A DNA stretch of 64,000 nt from Echinicola marina (GTDB lineage Bacteria > Bacteroidota > Bacteroidia > Cytophagales > Cyclobacteriaceae): assembly GCF_020463795.1 (NCBI RefSeq), contig NZ_CP080025.1, positions 1,677,001 to 1,741,000 on the forward strand. The letters are read 5' to 3'. Made by a program: the position numbers and the translations under genes. Position 1 is the stretch's first letter, and every line of letters begins with the position of its first letter. The notes under the pieces were generated by a model. That model was not told the origin of the DNA, made no database searches, and saw only the letters and a program-made list of their open reading frames with translations. Positions 18,163 through 26,922 of the stretch are shown here, piece after piece.

Positions 18163-18200
18163 AAAAAGGCCTCCCAGTATCTAGTCTGGGAGGCCTTTTT
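18163..18200. terminator. Strong bidirectional terminator
   Basis: A perfect 15-bp stem, AAAAAGGCCTCCCAG (18163-18177) with CTGGGAGGCCTTTTT (18186-18200), lies around an 8-nt loop between two convergent genes. Confidence 0.93.
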
Positions 18201-18219
18201 CAATTAAGAAAGCTGTTTT

Positions 18220-19845
18220 TTAATCAGTGATCTCTAAGATTGGTTCACCACTTGCACCGTTTGGAATTCTTATATTTAGTAGCATGGATACTGTAGGGGC
18301 GATGTCCGTAATGGTACAATACCTAGAGCTGCTTCCTGCTTCCACATTCCAGCCATAAAATAAAATGGGAACGTGCGTATCATATTTATAACCAGTGCCA
18401 TGGGTGGTTCCTCTTGATGAGTTGACCAGCCATGCGGGCTCTAAAATTAATAGTACATCACCTGATGACTTGTGATTGAAGCCCATTTGAAGGAGGTGTG
18501 CTCTACCTTGGGTGTATTCATGGCTCATCATATCTGAAGCAGTGTATGTTTCTTTGATACCATCAAATCGCATCATAAAATCAGCAACATCTCTTTGTAC
18601 TTTTGCCAAGTCAAGCCCTTTTTCACTGATCAACTTTCTGTTAAGGAAGATTTGCTCATTGGAAGTGTTTAGAATCCAATCACCTTCGCCATATTTTTGA
18701 CGAGTAAAGCCCTGGAGCTGTGTTTTGGCAAAGCCAGCGTTAAAGCTATCAGTAGGAATATCGATACTTTTCATATAATTGACTACGTCGGCCACTGCAT
18801 GGTCAGCAGTAAGGAAAACTAGGTACTCTCCTTTTCCATATTCCTTATCCAAGTAGGCAAAGAATTTGTCCAGCCCTTGGTCCAATCTTAAATAGGTATC
18901 TTCGATTTCTTTGGAAGCAGGGCCAAATCGGTGTCCAACATAATCCGTAGAAGAGAAGCTTATGGCCAAAAAGTCCGTATCATCCCCTTTTCCAAGGTCC
19001 TCGCCTTCAAGGGCAGCATAGGCGAGGTCCAAAGTGAGGTCATTGCCAAAAGGAGTAGAAGAAATGAGCCCAAGACCACCATTTTTCTCTTGAAGCTCCC
19101 TAAGGTCATATGGGAAACTGGTCGTTTCTCTACCAATAAATGGTGCTTCAAAATCGTTGTCATCCTCTATGCTTTGTTTGTAGGTTTTGATGTTGTAAAG
19201 CGGCTTCCAGTCTTTTGAAAGGTATTTTTGAGGATATTTTTTCTTATTGAATTTTTCAACCCAGCTGGGGAGTTCCTCTCCATAATATGTAGAACTCATG
19301 AATTCGCCTGTCTTTCCATCATACCAATAGGCGTCTCCCAAATGTCCTGCCGGCAGGGCCGCACCACGGTCTTTAATGGCTATGCCCACCACTTTTGAAC
19401 GACGGTTCGTGGATAGTTGAAGTTCGTCCGTTATGGTGGTAGTCAACATGTTTCTTGGGGAAATATTTCCGCTAGAAGCAGTCCCTCCAATCCCCGTAAC
19501 CGTACTGTCACCAGCACAATACATATTGCCATCCATGCTTCTTACATACCAGCTGTTCCCAATGATGCCATGGGTGGCAGGCGTGGTACCTGTATAGACA
19601 GATGAATGTCCAGGCCCAGTATAAGTAGGGATATAATTATAGTGGCCATTTTTCATCATGAAGCCTTCATGCATCAGGCGTTTGAAACCACCTTCGGTAT
19701 AACGGTCATGAAATTTGTGTAAATATTCGTAACGCATTTGGTCCACTACAATACCTACTACTAATTTTGGTTTTTTGGAATTTTGAGCAAATCCCGTGGA
19801 TAAGGCAGCCAACAAAATTAAACTGGCTAAGGCAAACTTTTTCAT
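18220..19845 (-). CDS. pafA: PafA-type alkaline phosphatase
   Basis: A 541-residue secreted phosphomonoesterase of the alkaline phosphatase superfamily. A signal peptide ends near GFAQ (residue 21). Metal ligand Asp35 (VVDQMRYEY), nucleophile Thr76 (YTGPGHSS), Asn97 (IGNSW) and the Lys158/Arg160 pair (IKDRGA) correspond to Thr79, Asn100, Lys162 and Arg164 of Elizabethkingia PafA, the phosphate-irrepressible phosphatase of Bacteroidota. Further metal sites are seen in STDYVGHRFG, LTADHAV and a late THGT. It releases phosphate from organic phosphates in the periplasm or outside and is usually not blocked by phosphate. Confidence 0.88.
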   Translation of the reverse strand: MKKFALASLILLAALSTGFAQNSKKPKLVVGIVVDQMRYEYLHKFHDRYTEGGFKRLMHEGFMMKNGHYNYIPTYTGPGHSSVYTGTTPATHGIIGNSWYVRSMDGNMYCAGDSTVTGIGGTASSGNISPRNMLTTTITDELQLSTNRRSKVVGIAIKDRGAALPAGHLGDAYWYDGKTGEFMSSTYYGEELPSWVEKFNKKKYPQKYLSKDWKPLYNIKTYKQSIEDDNDFEAPFIGRETTSFPYDLRELQEKNGGLGLISSTPFGNDLTLDLAYAALEGEDLGKGDDTDFLAISFSSTDYVGHRFGPASKEIEDTYLRLDQGLDKFFAYLDKEYGKGEYLVFLTADHAVADVVNYMKSIDIPTDSFNAGFAKTQLQGFTRQKYGEGDWILNTSNEQIFLNRKLISEKGLDLAKVQRDVADFMMRFDGIKETYTASDMMSHEYTQGRAHLLQMGFNHKSSGDVLLILEPAWLVNSSRGTTHGTGYKYDTHVPILFYGWNVEAGSSSRYCTITDIAPTVSMLLNIRIPNGASGEPILEITD

Positions 19846-19872
19846 CAGGTTTTTAGCTTTTTATGAATGAGA

Positions 19873-19880
19873 CAAATATA
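19873..19880 (-). promoter_or_regulatory. Candidate -7 element for pafA
   Basis: CAAATATA on the plus strand reads TATATTTG on the minus strand, a perfect TAnnTTTG box about 28 bp before the ATG. No clear TTG -33 element was found at 17-23 bp. Confidence 0.4.
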
Positions 19881-20052
19881 GGGAATAAGGTGGTTTATGG
19901 ATAAATAAAATTGGAAACTGGTCAATGCAATGGACAGATGGCAAAAGTTTGCCGTATTTTTTTGATAATGCTAAACAGTCATTTTGTCTTTTGTGTAAAA
20001 TTGATTGTAATATTAATGCCCTATATTCACATTTGAAAAAAAATAATCGCAT

Positions 20053-21651
20053 ATGAGTAAAAGGAAAATACTGTTGGCCATTTTAATTTGCCTAGGTATA
20101 AATACAGTAATGGCCCAATCCTATTTTGATGACGGTCTTGACAAATCTTTTCATCAGGGAAGAAGAGATGCATTAAGGGAAATGCTTCCTGATAATTCGG
20201 CCGCAGTAATTTTTACTGCTCCCGTCAAGAATAGATCTAATGATGTGGACTTTGTTTATCACCCCAATACCGATTTTTTTTATTTAACGGGCTATAGAGA
20301 GCCCAATGCGGTGTTGGTGGTTTTTAGTGAACCTCGATTGGTAGGAGGAAAAATGATAGATGAGGTGATCTATGTGCAGGAAAGAGATGAAAATGCTGAA
20401 ATGTGGAATGGAAAAAGGTTGGGGGTCGAGGGAGTAAAAGAAAAATTAGGTTTTGAGCATGTCTTTTTGAATTCCCAGTTTTCAAGTGAGGCAAAAGTTG
20501 ATTTTGGTGAATTGGACAAAATCATGACCTTTAATCTTAAAGGAATTGAAGAAAGCAATGCCAATAAAGATATGATGGTATTGCAAGCAGATTTTAAGGC
20601 TGCCAGCAATTATCCAGAGCAGATTTCGAAGGTGACCAACCAGATGTATGATTTGATCAAGTCTACCGATTTGGAAAATTCTGCTAATGTCGCACAAGTG
20701 ATAGGGAGATATAGGAAATATTATCCAGAGGTGGAAAATGATAAATTGTTGATTGCGTTTGCTGATGCGGACACGCCCGAGAAGCGGATGGAAATAGCCA
20801 ATAACTTGCCAGAAACTAAGATTGATGTCGCCGCTTTACCACAGATAATGACCGAATTAAGAGGTGTGAAAACTCCTGAGGAAATTGAAATGTTGAAAAA
20901 TGCTATCCGTATTTCTGCGATTGGACAAGTGGAAGTGATGAAAGCATTGAAGCCTGGTATATCTGAAAGGGAGGTGCAAGGGATTCATGAATTTGTCTAT
21001 AAACGCTATGGAGCGGAGGCTGTTGGTTATCCTTCTATTGTAGGGGCAGGTCAAAATGGTTGTATTCTGCATTATATTTCCAATGATTTGAGAGATCCAC
21101 AGAAAAGGTTGATGTTGATGGATCTTGGTGCAGAGTGGAGGGGGTATACAGCAGATGTGACCAGGACCATTCCTATTTCAGGGAAATTTACTAAAGAGGA
21201 AAAAGCCATTTATGATTTGGTTTTCAAAGCACAGGAGGAGGCCATGTACATATGTAAGCCAGGGACTGAGTTTGGGGAGGTCAATAAAGTGGCCCAAAGG
21301 ATCATTAATGAAGGTCTAGCGGAACTGGGGGTTATTGTGAGGGGGCAGCGTCACCGTTATTTCCCCCATGGAACGAGTCACCATTTGGGACTTGATGTAC
21401 ATGATAGAGGAACTTATGGGCCATTGAAAGAAGGAATGGTGCTGACAGTTGAGCCAGGTATTTATATTCCAGAAGGAAGTGACTGTGATGAGAAATGGTG
21501 GAATATTGCGGTTAGAATAGAGGATGATGTTTTGATTACCCAGGATGGTTTTGTTAACCTTTCTGCAGATGCCCCTAGGAGTAGCGAAGATATTGAAGCC
21601 ATGATGGAAAAGCCGAGTATATTGGAAGATTGGGTATTGCCAGAATTATAA
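20053..21651 (+). CDS. Secreted aminopeptidase P family (M24) metallopeptidase
   Basis: A 532-residue Xaa-Pro aminopeptidase homologue. A signal peptide (residues 1-21, ending NTVMAQ) is unusual for the cytoplasmic enteric enzyme but common in Bacteroidota. The N-terminal aminopeptidase P domain (about 25-170, HPNTDFFYLTGY) is followed by a pita-bread domain with all five metal ligands: Asp357, Asp368, His443 (GTSHHLGLDVHD), Glu467 (TVEPGIY) and Glu490 (VRIEDDV). It should remove an N-terminal residue preceding proline in periplasmic peptides. A terminator follows. Confidence 0.92.
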   Translation: MSKRKILLAILICLGINTVMAQSYFDDGLDKSFHQGRRDALREMLPDNSAAVIFTAPVKNRSNDVDFVYHPNTDFFYLTGYREPNAVLVVFSEPRLVGGKMIDEVIYVQERDENAEMWNGKRLGVEGVKEKLGFEHVFLNSQFSSEAKVDFGELDKIMTFNLKGIEESNANKDMMVLQADFKAASNYPEQISKVTNQMYDLIKSTDLENSANVAQVIGRYRKYYPEVENDKLLIAFADADTPEKRMEIANNLPETKIDVAALPQIMTELRGVKTPEEIEMLKNAIRISAIGQVEVMKALKPGISEREVQGIHEFVYKRYGAEAVGYPSIVGAGQNGCILHYISNDLRDPQKRLMLMDLGAEWRGYTADVTRTIPISGKFTKEEKAIYDLVFKAQEEAMYICKPGTEFGEVNKVAQRIINEGLAELGVIVRGQRHRYFPHGTSHHLGLDVHDRGTYGPLKEGMVLTVEPGIYIPEGSDCDEKWWNIAVRIEDDVLITQDGFVNLSADAPRSSEDIEAMMEKPSILEDWVLPEL

Positions 21652-21684
21652 AAAGTAGCTTTTCAGCTTTAAATTGTGAAATGG

Positions 21685-21720
21685 AAAACGGGCTGCTTCT
21701 CTCAAAACAGCCCGTTTTTT
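21685..21720. terminator. Bidirectional terminator
   Basis: AAAACGGGCTG (21685-21695) pairs with CAGCCCGTTTT (21708-21718) with a 12-nt loop and T-run, between convergent genes. Confidence 0.88.
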
Positions 21721-21739
21721 ATTTCTGTTTATGGTTTTA

Positions 21740-22387
21740 TTAATCTTTGCTTTTTAAATCTCCCCGCTTGATGGACTTGATGAAGTTAGCCCAAGCGAAT
21801 GGATTAAGTAGAGGGAATGATCTTGGGCCGTAGCGATCTTGAATTTGTTGCATTTGGCCACTTTGGAAGCTTCTGAAATTCTCATTAGGTGAGGAAGGCA
21901 TTTGTTCAGCCCATCTGAGCAGCATTTGTGGGCTTAAATTTCCCTTGTCCAAAGGGATTTCATCCACTGTCATGGCCAATATGGCTTGTTTGAATTCTTC
22001 TTCAGTAGGATAGGGCATGACTTCTACTTCTCCCAAGGCTATTTCATCCTGTACCATCGTAAGAATAAGGCTGATTTTATCGTCTTCAACAGTGTCGGGT
22101 ACTTTGAAGCTTTGATTTTTTAGGCCCACGAAGCTAAATACAATGCTGTCTCCTGTGGCTACAGGCATAGAAAAATAGCCAAAGTTGTTGGAGCTGGTTC
22201 CTCTGCCCTTATTGGGTACATATACGTTAACACCCGAAATGGCTGTGGTGCTATCTTCATTTAAAATAATACCAGAAAGTTGGATAATCTTTTTGTCCTG
22301 CGAATCTTGTGCGTAAGAAGAAGTGATTCCTGTCATCATCAGGAAAAACAGCAAAAATAAAGGGAGATGTAATTTAGTGATTTTCAA
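21740..22387 (-). CDS. Secreted protein with carboxypeptidase-regulatory-like domain
   Basis: A 215-residue exported protein. A signal peptide (about residues 1-27, ending SSYAQ) is followed by a CarboxypepD_reg-like beta-sandwich (about 35-125; ISGVNVYVPNKGRGTSSNNFGYFS and DSIVFSFVGLKNQS), the module that normally begins TonB-dependent receptors. Here there is no receptor barrel; the remaining 90 residues form a proline-rich tail with GPRSFPLLNPFAWANFIKS. Role unknown; probably periplasmic or outer-membrane associated. The only plausible start is TTG at 22387 directly before the basic N-terminus. Confidence 0.75.
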   Translation of the reverse strand: MKITKLHLPLFLLFFLMMTGITSSYAQDSQDKKIIQLSGIILNEDSTTAISGVNVYVPNKGRGTSSNNFGYFSMPVATGDSIVFSFVGLKNQSFKVPDTVEDDKISLILTMVQDEIALGEVEVMPYPTEEEFKQAILAMTVDEIPLDKGNLSPQMLLRWAEQMPSSPNENFRSFQSGQMQQIQDRYGPRSFPLLNPFAWANFIKSIKRGDLKSKD

Positions 22388-22522
22388 AATAAAGCCTTTT
22401 AAAGAGAAACGTTCCTTAAGGAAATTGGTTTAAGTAATAGCTCCCAAATTCAAATGCTATAATAGGTTATTTTCACTGCATTTTCTTAATTTCAGGGAGG
22501 TTTTCTCGTTAAAAATTATTAA

Positions 22523-22903
22523 ATGAGACTTAAAAATATCAGTTTAAACTATGGCATGCGGGTCTTCAAGGCACTTTCTGAAGAACCCAGGGTTAGGATT
22601 ATCCATCTATTGATCCAAAATAAGGAACTCTGTATTTCTGATTTGGAACATATTCTTGAATTTACCCAGACCAAGACCAGCAGGCACTTGGCCTATCTCA
22701 AAAATTCAGGTTTGGTAGGCAGCCGAAGAGTGGATCAATGGACCTTTTATTATATTTTGGATGAAGCCATTGAGATCATTAATCAAATTTTTAAGTTCAT
22801 CCAAAAAGATGTGAATTTGATCCGAGATCAGGAAATTTATGAAATCCTTCTGTCCAATAGAGAATTGGCCATCAATAAGATAGAAAACACCCCTTATCGT
22901 TAA
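22523..22903 (+). CDS. ArsR family winged-helix transcriptional regulator
   Basis: A 126-residue DNA-binding protein. The segment FKALSEEPRVRIIHLLI (about residues 13-30) and the recognition helix QTKTSRHLAYLKNSGLV (about 50-66) define an ArsR-type winged helix, followed by the wing RRVDQWTFYYI. No ELCxCDL metal site is present; the equivalent region is KELCISDLEHIL, with a single cysteine, so metal sensing is uncertain. It lies 11 bp upstream of the HAD nucleotidase gene and is probably cotranscribed. Confidence 0.85.
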   Translation: MRLKNISLNYGMRVFKALSEEPRVRIIHLLIQNKELCISDLEHILEFTQTKTSRHLAYLKNSGLVGSRRVDQWTFYYILDEAIEIINQIFKFIQKDVNLIRDQEIYEILLSNRELAINKIENTPYR

Positions 22904-22914
22904 AGTTAGAAAAT

Positions 22915-23610
22915 TTGAAAAAGTACCGCCACTTATTTTTCGATTTGGACCACACTTTGTGGGATTATGATCGAAATGTACAAGAGTCATTATCTGAATT
23001 ATATGAGGTTTATTCGTTGGAAAATCTTGGAGTACCATCGAACCATGATTTTTACAAAGCCTTTATAAAGGTAAATCATGGTTTATGGGATCATTATGAT
23101 AAGGGGAAAATTGATAAAATAACCCTTAGAAAGGAACGTTTCAGAAGGATTTTTGACCAGCTTGGTGCGGGTACGGTAGAAGTACCAAAAGAGATGGAGG
23201 ATGATTTTATGCATCGTACTTCCACAAAGCCGCATTTATTTCCGTATTCCAAGGAAATTCTGGACTACTTAAATGAGAAATATGATTTGCATATTATCAC
23301 TAATGGATTTGATGAAAGTCAAGCCAAGAAAATAGCTTCATCAGGAATTAGTAATTATTTCAAGCTGGTGGTTACCTCTGAAACAACAGGACATAAAAAG
23401 CCTGATAAGCGGATTTTTGAATATGCAATGAGGCAACTTAAAACCAATGCTGAAGAGTGTTTGATGATAGGTGATAATCCCAGGTCTGATGTGGAAGGGG
23501 CCAGAAGTGTCTCCATAGATCAGGTTTATTTTAACCCCATGGGATTGGATATAGCCGTCGAGGCAACCTATACTATTCAAGAACTCAAAGAATTAGAAAA
23601 AATTCTTTAG
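22915..23610 (+). CDS. yjjG: YjjG-type noncanonical pyrimidine nucleotidase (HAD superfamily)
   Basis: A 231-residue HAD hydrolase: nucleophile Asp10 and acid Asp12 in FFDLDHTLWDYD, motif II Thr in IITNGF, motif III lysine in GHKKPDKRIF and the acidic motif IV in MIGDNPRSDVEGA. Length and the YDRN/LSELY N-terminal helices fit the YjjG group, which dephosphorylates noncanonical pyrimidine nucleotides. The start is TTG at 22915, giving MKKYRHLFFDLD, as in relatives. It follows the ArsR regulator with an 11-bp gap. Confidence 0.85.
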   Translation: MKKYRHLFFDLDHTLWDYDRNVQESLSELYEVYSLENLGVPSNHDFYKAFIKVNHGLWDHYDKGKIDKITLRKERFRRIFDQLGAGTVEVPKEMEDDFMHRTSTKPHLFPYSKEILDYLNEKYDLHIITNGFDESQAKKIASSGISNYFKLVVTSETTGHKKPDKRIFEYAMRQLKTNAEECLMIGDNPRSDVEGARSVSIDQVYFNPMGLDIAVEATYTIQELKELEKIL

Positions 23611-23624
23611 GTGTGAGCTCCTCC

Positions 23625-23660
23625 TTTTGCATAGAATTTAAGTCTGAAATTTTATCTTTG
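23625..23660 (+). promoter_or_regulatory. Promoter of pruA
   Basis: TTTTG (23625-23629) and a perfect -7 box TATCTTTG (23653-23660) are separated by 23 bp, the upper limit of the Bacteroidota spacing. Transcription would begin near 23667, about 24 nt before the ATG. Confidence 0.5.
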
Positions 23661-23690
23661 TACCAATCAGAATAAAAAACTCAAATTATT

Positions 23691-25322
23691 ATGTTAAAAG
23701 GTTTCTTCAACATACCGGAACCGAAAAACGAACCGGTATTTGATTATGCTCCTGGCTCAGCAGAAAGAGCTAAATTACAGGAAGCAATCAGAGAGGCTCG
23801 CGCTATGGAAGTGGATATTCCAATGTATATTGGTAGCGAGGAAGTAAGGACAGGGAATAAGCTTCCACTTTCTCCTCCACATGACCATCAGCACATCCTT
23901 GGATATTTTCATGAAGGTGATAAGTCTCATGTTGAGCAGGCGATTAATGCTGCTTTGGGCGCTAAAGAAGCATGGGAAACTATGGAATGGGAGCAAAGAG
24001 CTGCTATTTTCTTAAAAGCTGCCGATTTGATCGCTGGACCTTATAGGTATAAGATGAATGCTGCTACGATGTTGGGGCAATCAAAAAATGCCTATCAGGC
24101 GGAAATTGATTCTGCTTGTGAAATCGTGGACTTCTTGAAGTTCAATGTCAAGTACATGACGGAAATTTATTCCCAGCAGCCTCCGATTTCCGGAAATGGC
24201 GTTTGGAATAGGACTGAACAACGTCCATTGGAGGGTTTTGTCTTTGCCTTGACTCCTTTTAACTTTACTGCTATTGCGGGAAACTTGCCTACCGCTCCAG
24301 CTATGATGGGGAATACAGTAGTTTGGAAACCTGCCTATACCCAGATTTATGCTGCTCAGGTGTTGATGGAGGTGTTCAAAGAAGCAGGGGTACCTGATGG
24401 CGTGATCAACTTGATTTATGTAGATGGACCAGCTACCGGTGAAGTAGTGTTCAATCACCCTGACTTTGCAGGTATTCACTTTACAGGTTCTACGGCCGTG
24501 TTCCAGACAATTTGGAAAACTATCGGTGAAAATATCACGAAATATAAATCCTATCCTAGAATCGTTGGTGAAACAGGCGGTAAGGACTTTATGATTGCTC
24601 ACAAATCTGCCCATGCTAAGCAATTTGCTACAGGATTGGTAAGAGGTGCGTTTGAATTCCAAGGCCAGAAATGTTCTGCCGCTTCCCGTGCTTATATTCC
24701 GTCTAACCTTTGGGAAGATGTGAAGAAGTACATGGTGGAAGATCTCGCAAGCATTAAAATGGGCGGAACTGAGGACTTCGGCAATTTTGTCAATGCAGTA
24801 ATCGATGAGAAAGCATTTGATAGGATCACCAAATATATCGATAATGCCAAAGCTGATGGTCTTGAAGTGATCGCCGGAGGTAATTACGATAAATCAAAAG
24901 GCTATTTTGTAGAGCCAACAGTATTGTTGACCAAGGATCCAATGTACACAACCATGTGTGAGGAGATTTTCGGTCCAGTATTGACCATTTATGTGTATGA
25001 GGAAAATAATTTTGAAGCTACCCTTGAATTGGTAGACCAAACTTCTCCATATGCACTTACAGGGGCTATATTCTCTCAGGACAGGTATGCTGCTCAGTTG
25101 GCCACTCAGAAATTGAGAAATGCTGCTGGTAACTTCTATATCAATGACAAGTGTACAGGAGCAGTAGTTGGACAGCAGCCATTTGGTGGAGCCAGGGCTT
25201 CAGGTACCAATGATAAAGCTGGTGCCATGATCAATATGTTGAGATGGGTATCACCAAGAACCATCAAAGAAACATTTGTGACTCCTACGGATTACAGATA
25301 TCCTTTCTTAGGGGAGGATTGA
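23691..25322 (+). CDS. pruA: L-glutamate gamma-semialdehyde dehydrogenase (1-pyrroline-5-carboxylate dehydrogenase)
   Basis: A 543-residue NAD-dependent aldehyde dehydrogenase that oxidises glutamate semialdehyde to glutamate in proline degradation. The general base is Glu294 in VGETGGKDF and the nucleophile Cys328 in FQGQKCSAAS, 34 residues apart as expected. PLEGFVFALTPFNFTAIAGNLP and FGGARASGTNDKAG are typical of the ALDH4 group. It is monofunctional; proline dehydrogenase is not next to it. It has its own promoter and terminator. Confidence 0.96.
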   Translation: MLKGFFNIPEPKNEPVFDYAPGSAERAKLQEAIREARAMEVDIPMYIGSEEVRTGNKLPLSPPHDHQHILGYFHEGDKSHVEQAINAALGAKEAWETMEWEQRAAIFLKAADLIAGPYRYKMNAATMLGQSKNAYQAEIDSACEIVDFLKFNVKYMTEIYSQQPPISGNGVWNRTEQRPLEGFVFALTPFNFTAIAGNLPTAPAMMGNTVVWKPAYTQIYAAQVLMEVFKEAGVPDGVINLIYVDGPATGEVVFNHPDFAGIHFTGSTAVFQTIWKTIGENITKYKSYPRIVGETGGKDFMIAHKSAHAKQFATGLVRGAFEFQGQKCSAASRAYIPSNLWEDVKKYMVEDLASIKMGGTEDFGNFVNAVIDEKAFDRITKYIDNAKADGLEVIAGGNYDKSKGYFVEPTVLLTKDPMYTTMCEEIFGPVLTIYVYEENNFEATLELVDQTSPYALTGAIFSQDRYAAQLATQKLRNAAGNFYINDKCTGAVVGQQPFGGARASGTNDKAGAMINMLRWVSPRTIKETFVTPTDYRYPFLGED

Positions 25323-25349
25323 TAAATAAAGATTAATAGATAATTGTCT

Positions 25350-25378
25350 AAAACCATCCGCCATGGCGGATGGTTTTT
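25350..25378 (+). terminator. Terminator after pruA
   Basis: A near-perfect palindrome AACCATCCGCC/GGCGGATGGTT centred on 25362 is followed by five Ts, 28 bp after the pruA stop. Confidence 0.88.
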
Positions 25379-25393
25379 CTTTTATTTGGACAT

Positions 25394-25433
25394 GTGACAT
25401 AAATGACGCAAATATGTCACTGTTCTGACGCAA
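25394..25433. promoter_or_regulatory. Candidate operator of the XRE-DUF4870 gene
   Basis: GTGACATA (25394-25401) and TATGTCAC (25413-25420) form a perfect 8-bp inverted repeat with an 11-bp spacer. TGACGCAA occurs twice in direct orientation (25404-25411 and 25426-25433). Both elements lie 30-70 bp before the regulator's start, where autoregulation would act. TACTTTTG at 25454-25461 is a perfect -7 box, so the true start may be the second ATG at 25485. Confidence 0.45.
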
Positions 25434-25463
25434 CACTTTTATCGGTTACTAAATACTTTTGAG

Positions 25464-26087
25464 ATGAACAAAACAGATGGAAAAATGCAAAACTTAACTT
25501 TAGGACAAAGGGTGAAAAATCTTAGATCTGCAGCTTGTTTATCTCAGGAGGAATTAGCTGAAATATCTCAAATTAGTCTAAGGACTGTTCAAAGATTAGA
25601 AATTGGTGCAACTACTCCACGTGGAGATACTTTGAAGCGTTTGGCTGCAGCTTTGAAAGTTACAACTGATGACCTTTTGGAATGGAGAACAGAGGAAGAC
25701 AGGGGTTTTCTTAAGCTAATGAACCTAGGAAGTCTAGGCTTTTTGTTTTTTCCAATTCTAGGTATTGTGATCCCTTTGGTTTTATGGATCAAAAAAATGG
25801 ATACCGTTCAATTTGCAAAGGAGATTGGTAAGTCAATTCTAAATTTTCAAATAACTTGGTGCGTATTTTATTACGGGATAAAATTATTGATGTGGTTGAC
25901 TACGATAGTTTATTATAGAAGTACGGATGTCATCTCTATAAACTTTTATGAGGCATTATATTATTATCGAATTATATTCTTATTTAGTTTTTATGGCTAC
26001 AATCTTCTTATTATCCTTTGGAATGCCAGACTTATTCATTTGAGAAATAAAGTATGGTATAAGCCGGTTATACGATTTTTGAAATAA
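25464..26087 (+). CDS. XRE-family HTH protein fused to a DUF4870-like membrane domain
   Basis: A 207-residue protein. Residues about 12-70 are a Cro/C1-type helix-turn-helix (LGQRVKNLRSAACLSQEELA, then LRTVQRLEIGATTP). The rest is hydrophobic with about four membrane segments and the DUF4870 pattern LGFLFFPILGIVIPLVLWIKKMD ... GKSILNFQITW. It therefore looks like a membrane-anchored DNA-binding protein. The ligand or signal is unknown. A candidate inverted-repeat operator lies just upstream. ATG at 25464 or 25485 could be the start; the HTH is complete in both. Confidence 0.8.
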   Translation: MNKTDGKMQNLTLGQRVKNLRSAACLSQEELAEISQISLRTVQRLEIGATTPRGDTLKRLAAALKVTTDDLLEWRTEEDRGFLKLMNLGSLGFLFFPILGIVIPLVLWIKKMDTVQFAKEIGKSILNFQITWCVFYYGIKLLMWLTTIVYYRSTDVISINFYEALYYYRIIFLFSFYGYNLLIILWNARLIHLRNKVWYKPVIRFLK

Positions 26088-26151
26088 AAAGCCAATTGGA
26101 AAAGGAGATAATAAACTTGTTACCTTATCCGAATATTTGGGAATGACTAGT

Positions 26152-26847
26152 TTATTTCCTTTTTGCTACTTGGAAAAGATAAGAAAGGGTGAATTCTATA
26201 TTTGTTCCGGTCATATCAAAGATTCTGCCTTGACCTTCTGGTCGGCCAAATTCATAAGATGCGCGAACGTCTGCTGCTATGGTACTTATACCAAATACCT
26301 TGGAAATTCCCGCTCCTGCAGTGAGGCCGTACATGAGTTTTTTTGGATCATCGCCTTCCTGTCCATAAGTAGGGAGAATGGGGATCTCTTCATTGGGAGC
26401 TTCAAATTCCCTTTTGACATCAGTGGCCTTGAGGAGTCTTCCAAAGTGTGGTCCCATCTTGATATGAAAGCGCCCAGATCTTCCAAAGTAGAAATTGGCC
26501 AAAACCGGTACTTTGAAATAATCAAAATGGGTTTCATTAGTAGCTGTTTCGTCCTCATTATATTCTATGAATCCTGTAGTCACTTTCTGGAAACTTACTT
26601 CTATACCCGCATGATCCTTATAGAAGTGTTCAAAGACAAAGGCAAAGGTTGGTTGGTTTTTTACTCCATGTACCTTGACTTTGGGTAGAGAGGCTAGGGA
26701 TCGGTAAGTCATTCCTGAATAACTAAGTCCACCCCTGATTCCGATATTGGTCTGCGCAGAAGCATTATTGCTGCTGTTGATCAATAAGGTAAGGCTTAAC
26801 ACAATGCCCGAAATCCAAAAGAAATATTTGTTAGATATAGGGTTCAA
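26152..26847 (-). CDS. Outer-membrane beta-barrel (porin-family) protein
   Basis: A 231-residue protein with a signal peptide (about residues 1-31, ending NNASAQ) followed by alternating amphipathic strands typical of the small OMP_b-brl_2 barrels of Bacteroidota: NIGIRGGLSYSG, FDYFKVPVLANFYFG, LMYGLTAGAGIS, IEFTLSYLF. KVPVLANFYF is the most diagnostic strand. Function is unknown; it is probably an eight-stranded outer-membrane barrel. The start is a TTG at 26847; no ATG precedes the signal peptide. Confidence 0.78.
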   Translation of the reverse strand: MNPISNKYFFWISGIVLSLTLLINSSNNASAQTNIGIRGGLSYSGMTYRSLASLPKVKVHGVKNQPTFAFVFEHFYKDHAGIEVSFQKVTTGFIEYNEDETATNETHFDYFKVPVLANFYFGRSGRFHIKMGPHFGRLLKATDVKREFEAPNEEIPILPTYGQEGDDPKKLMYGLTAGAGISKVFGISTIAADVRASYEFGRPEGQGRIFDMTGTNIEFTLSYLFQVAKRK

Positions 26848-26887
26848 ATTAACGAAATTGAAGACTGCTGGGTAATATTAAAAAGAG

Positions 26888-26922
26888 AAAGAATAGCTCG
26901 CAGATGTGAGCTATTCTTTTTT
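26888..26922 (-). terminator. Terminator of the gltX operon
   Basis: AAAGAATAGCTC (26888-26899) pairs with GAGCTATTCTTT (26908-26919) around an 8-nt loop. The stem includes the stop codon of the 67-residue gene; a T-rich tail follows on the minus strand. Confidence 0.8.

Noticed and set aside
24081-24662. Long antisense open frame inside pruA
   Set aside because: It is a shadow of the real gene, which has complete catalytic motifs; the antisense product resembles nothing.
26137-26688. 183-codon plus-strand frame opposite the beta-barrel gene
   Set aside because: The minus-strand frame has a signal peptide and barrel strands; the plus-strand product is unlike any family.
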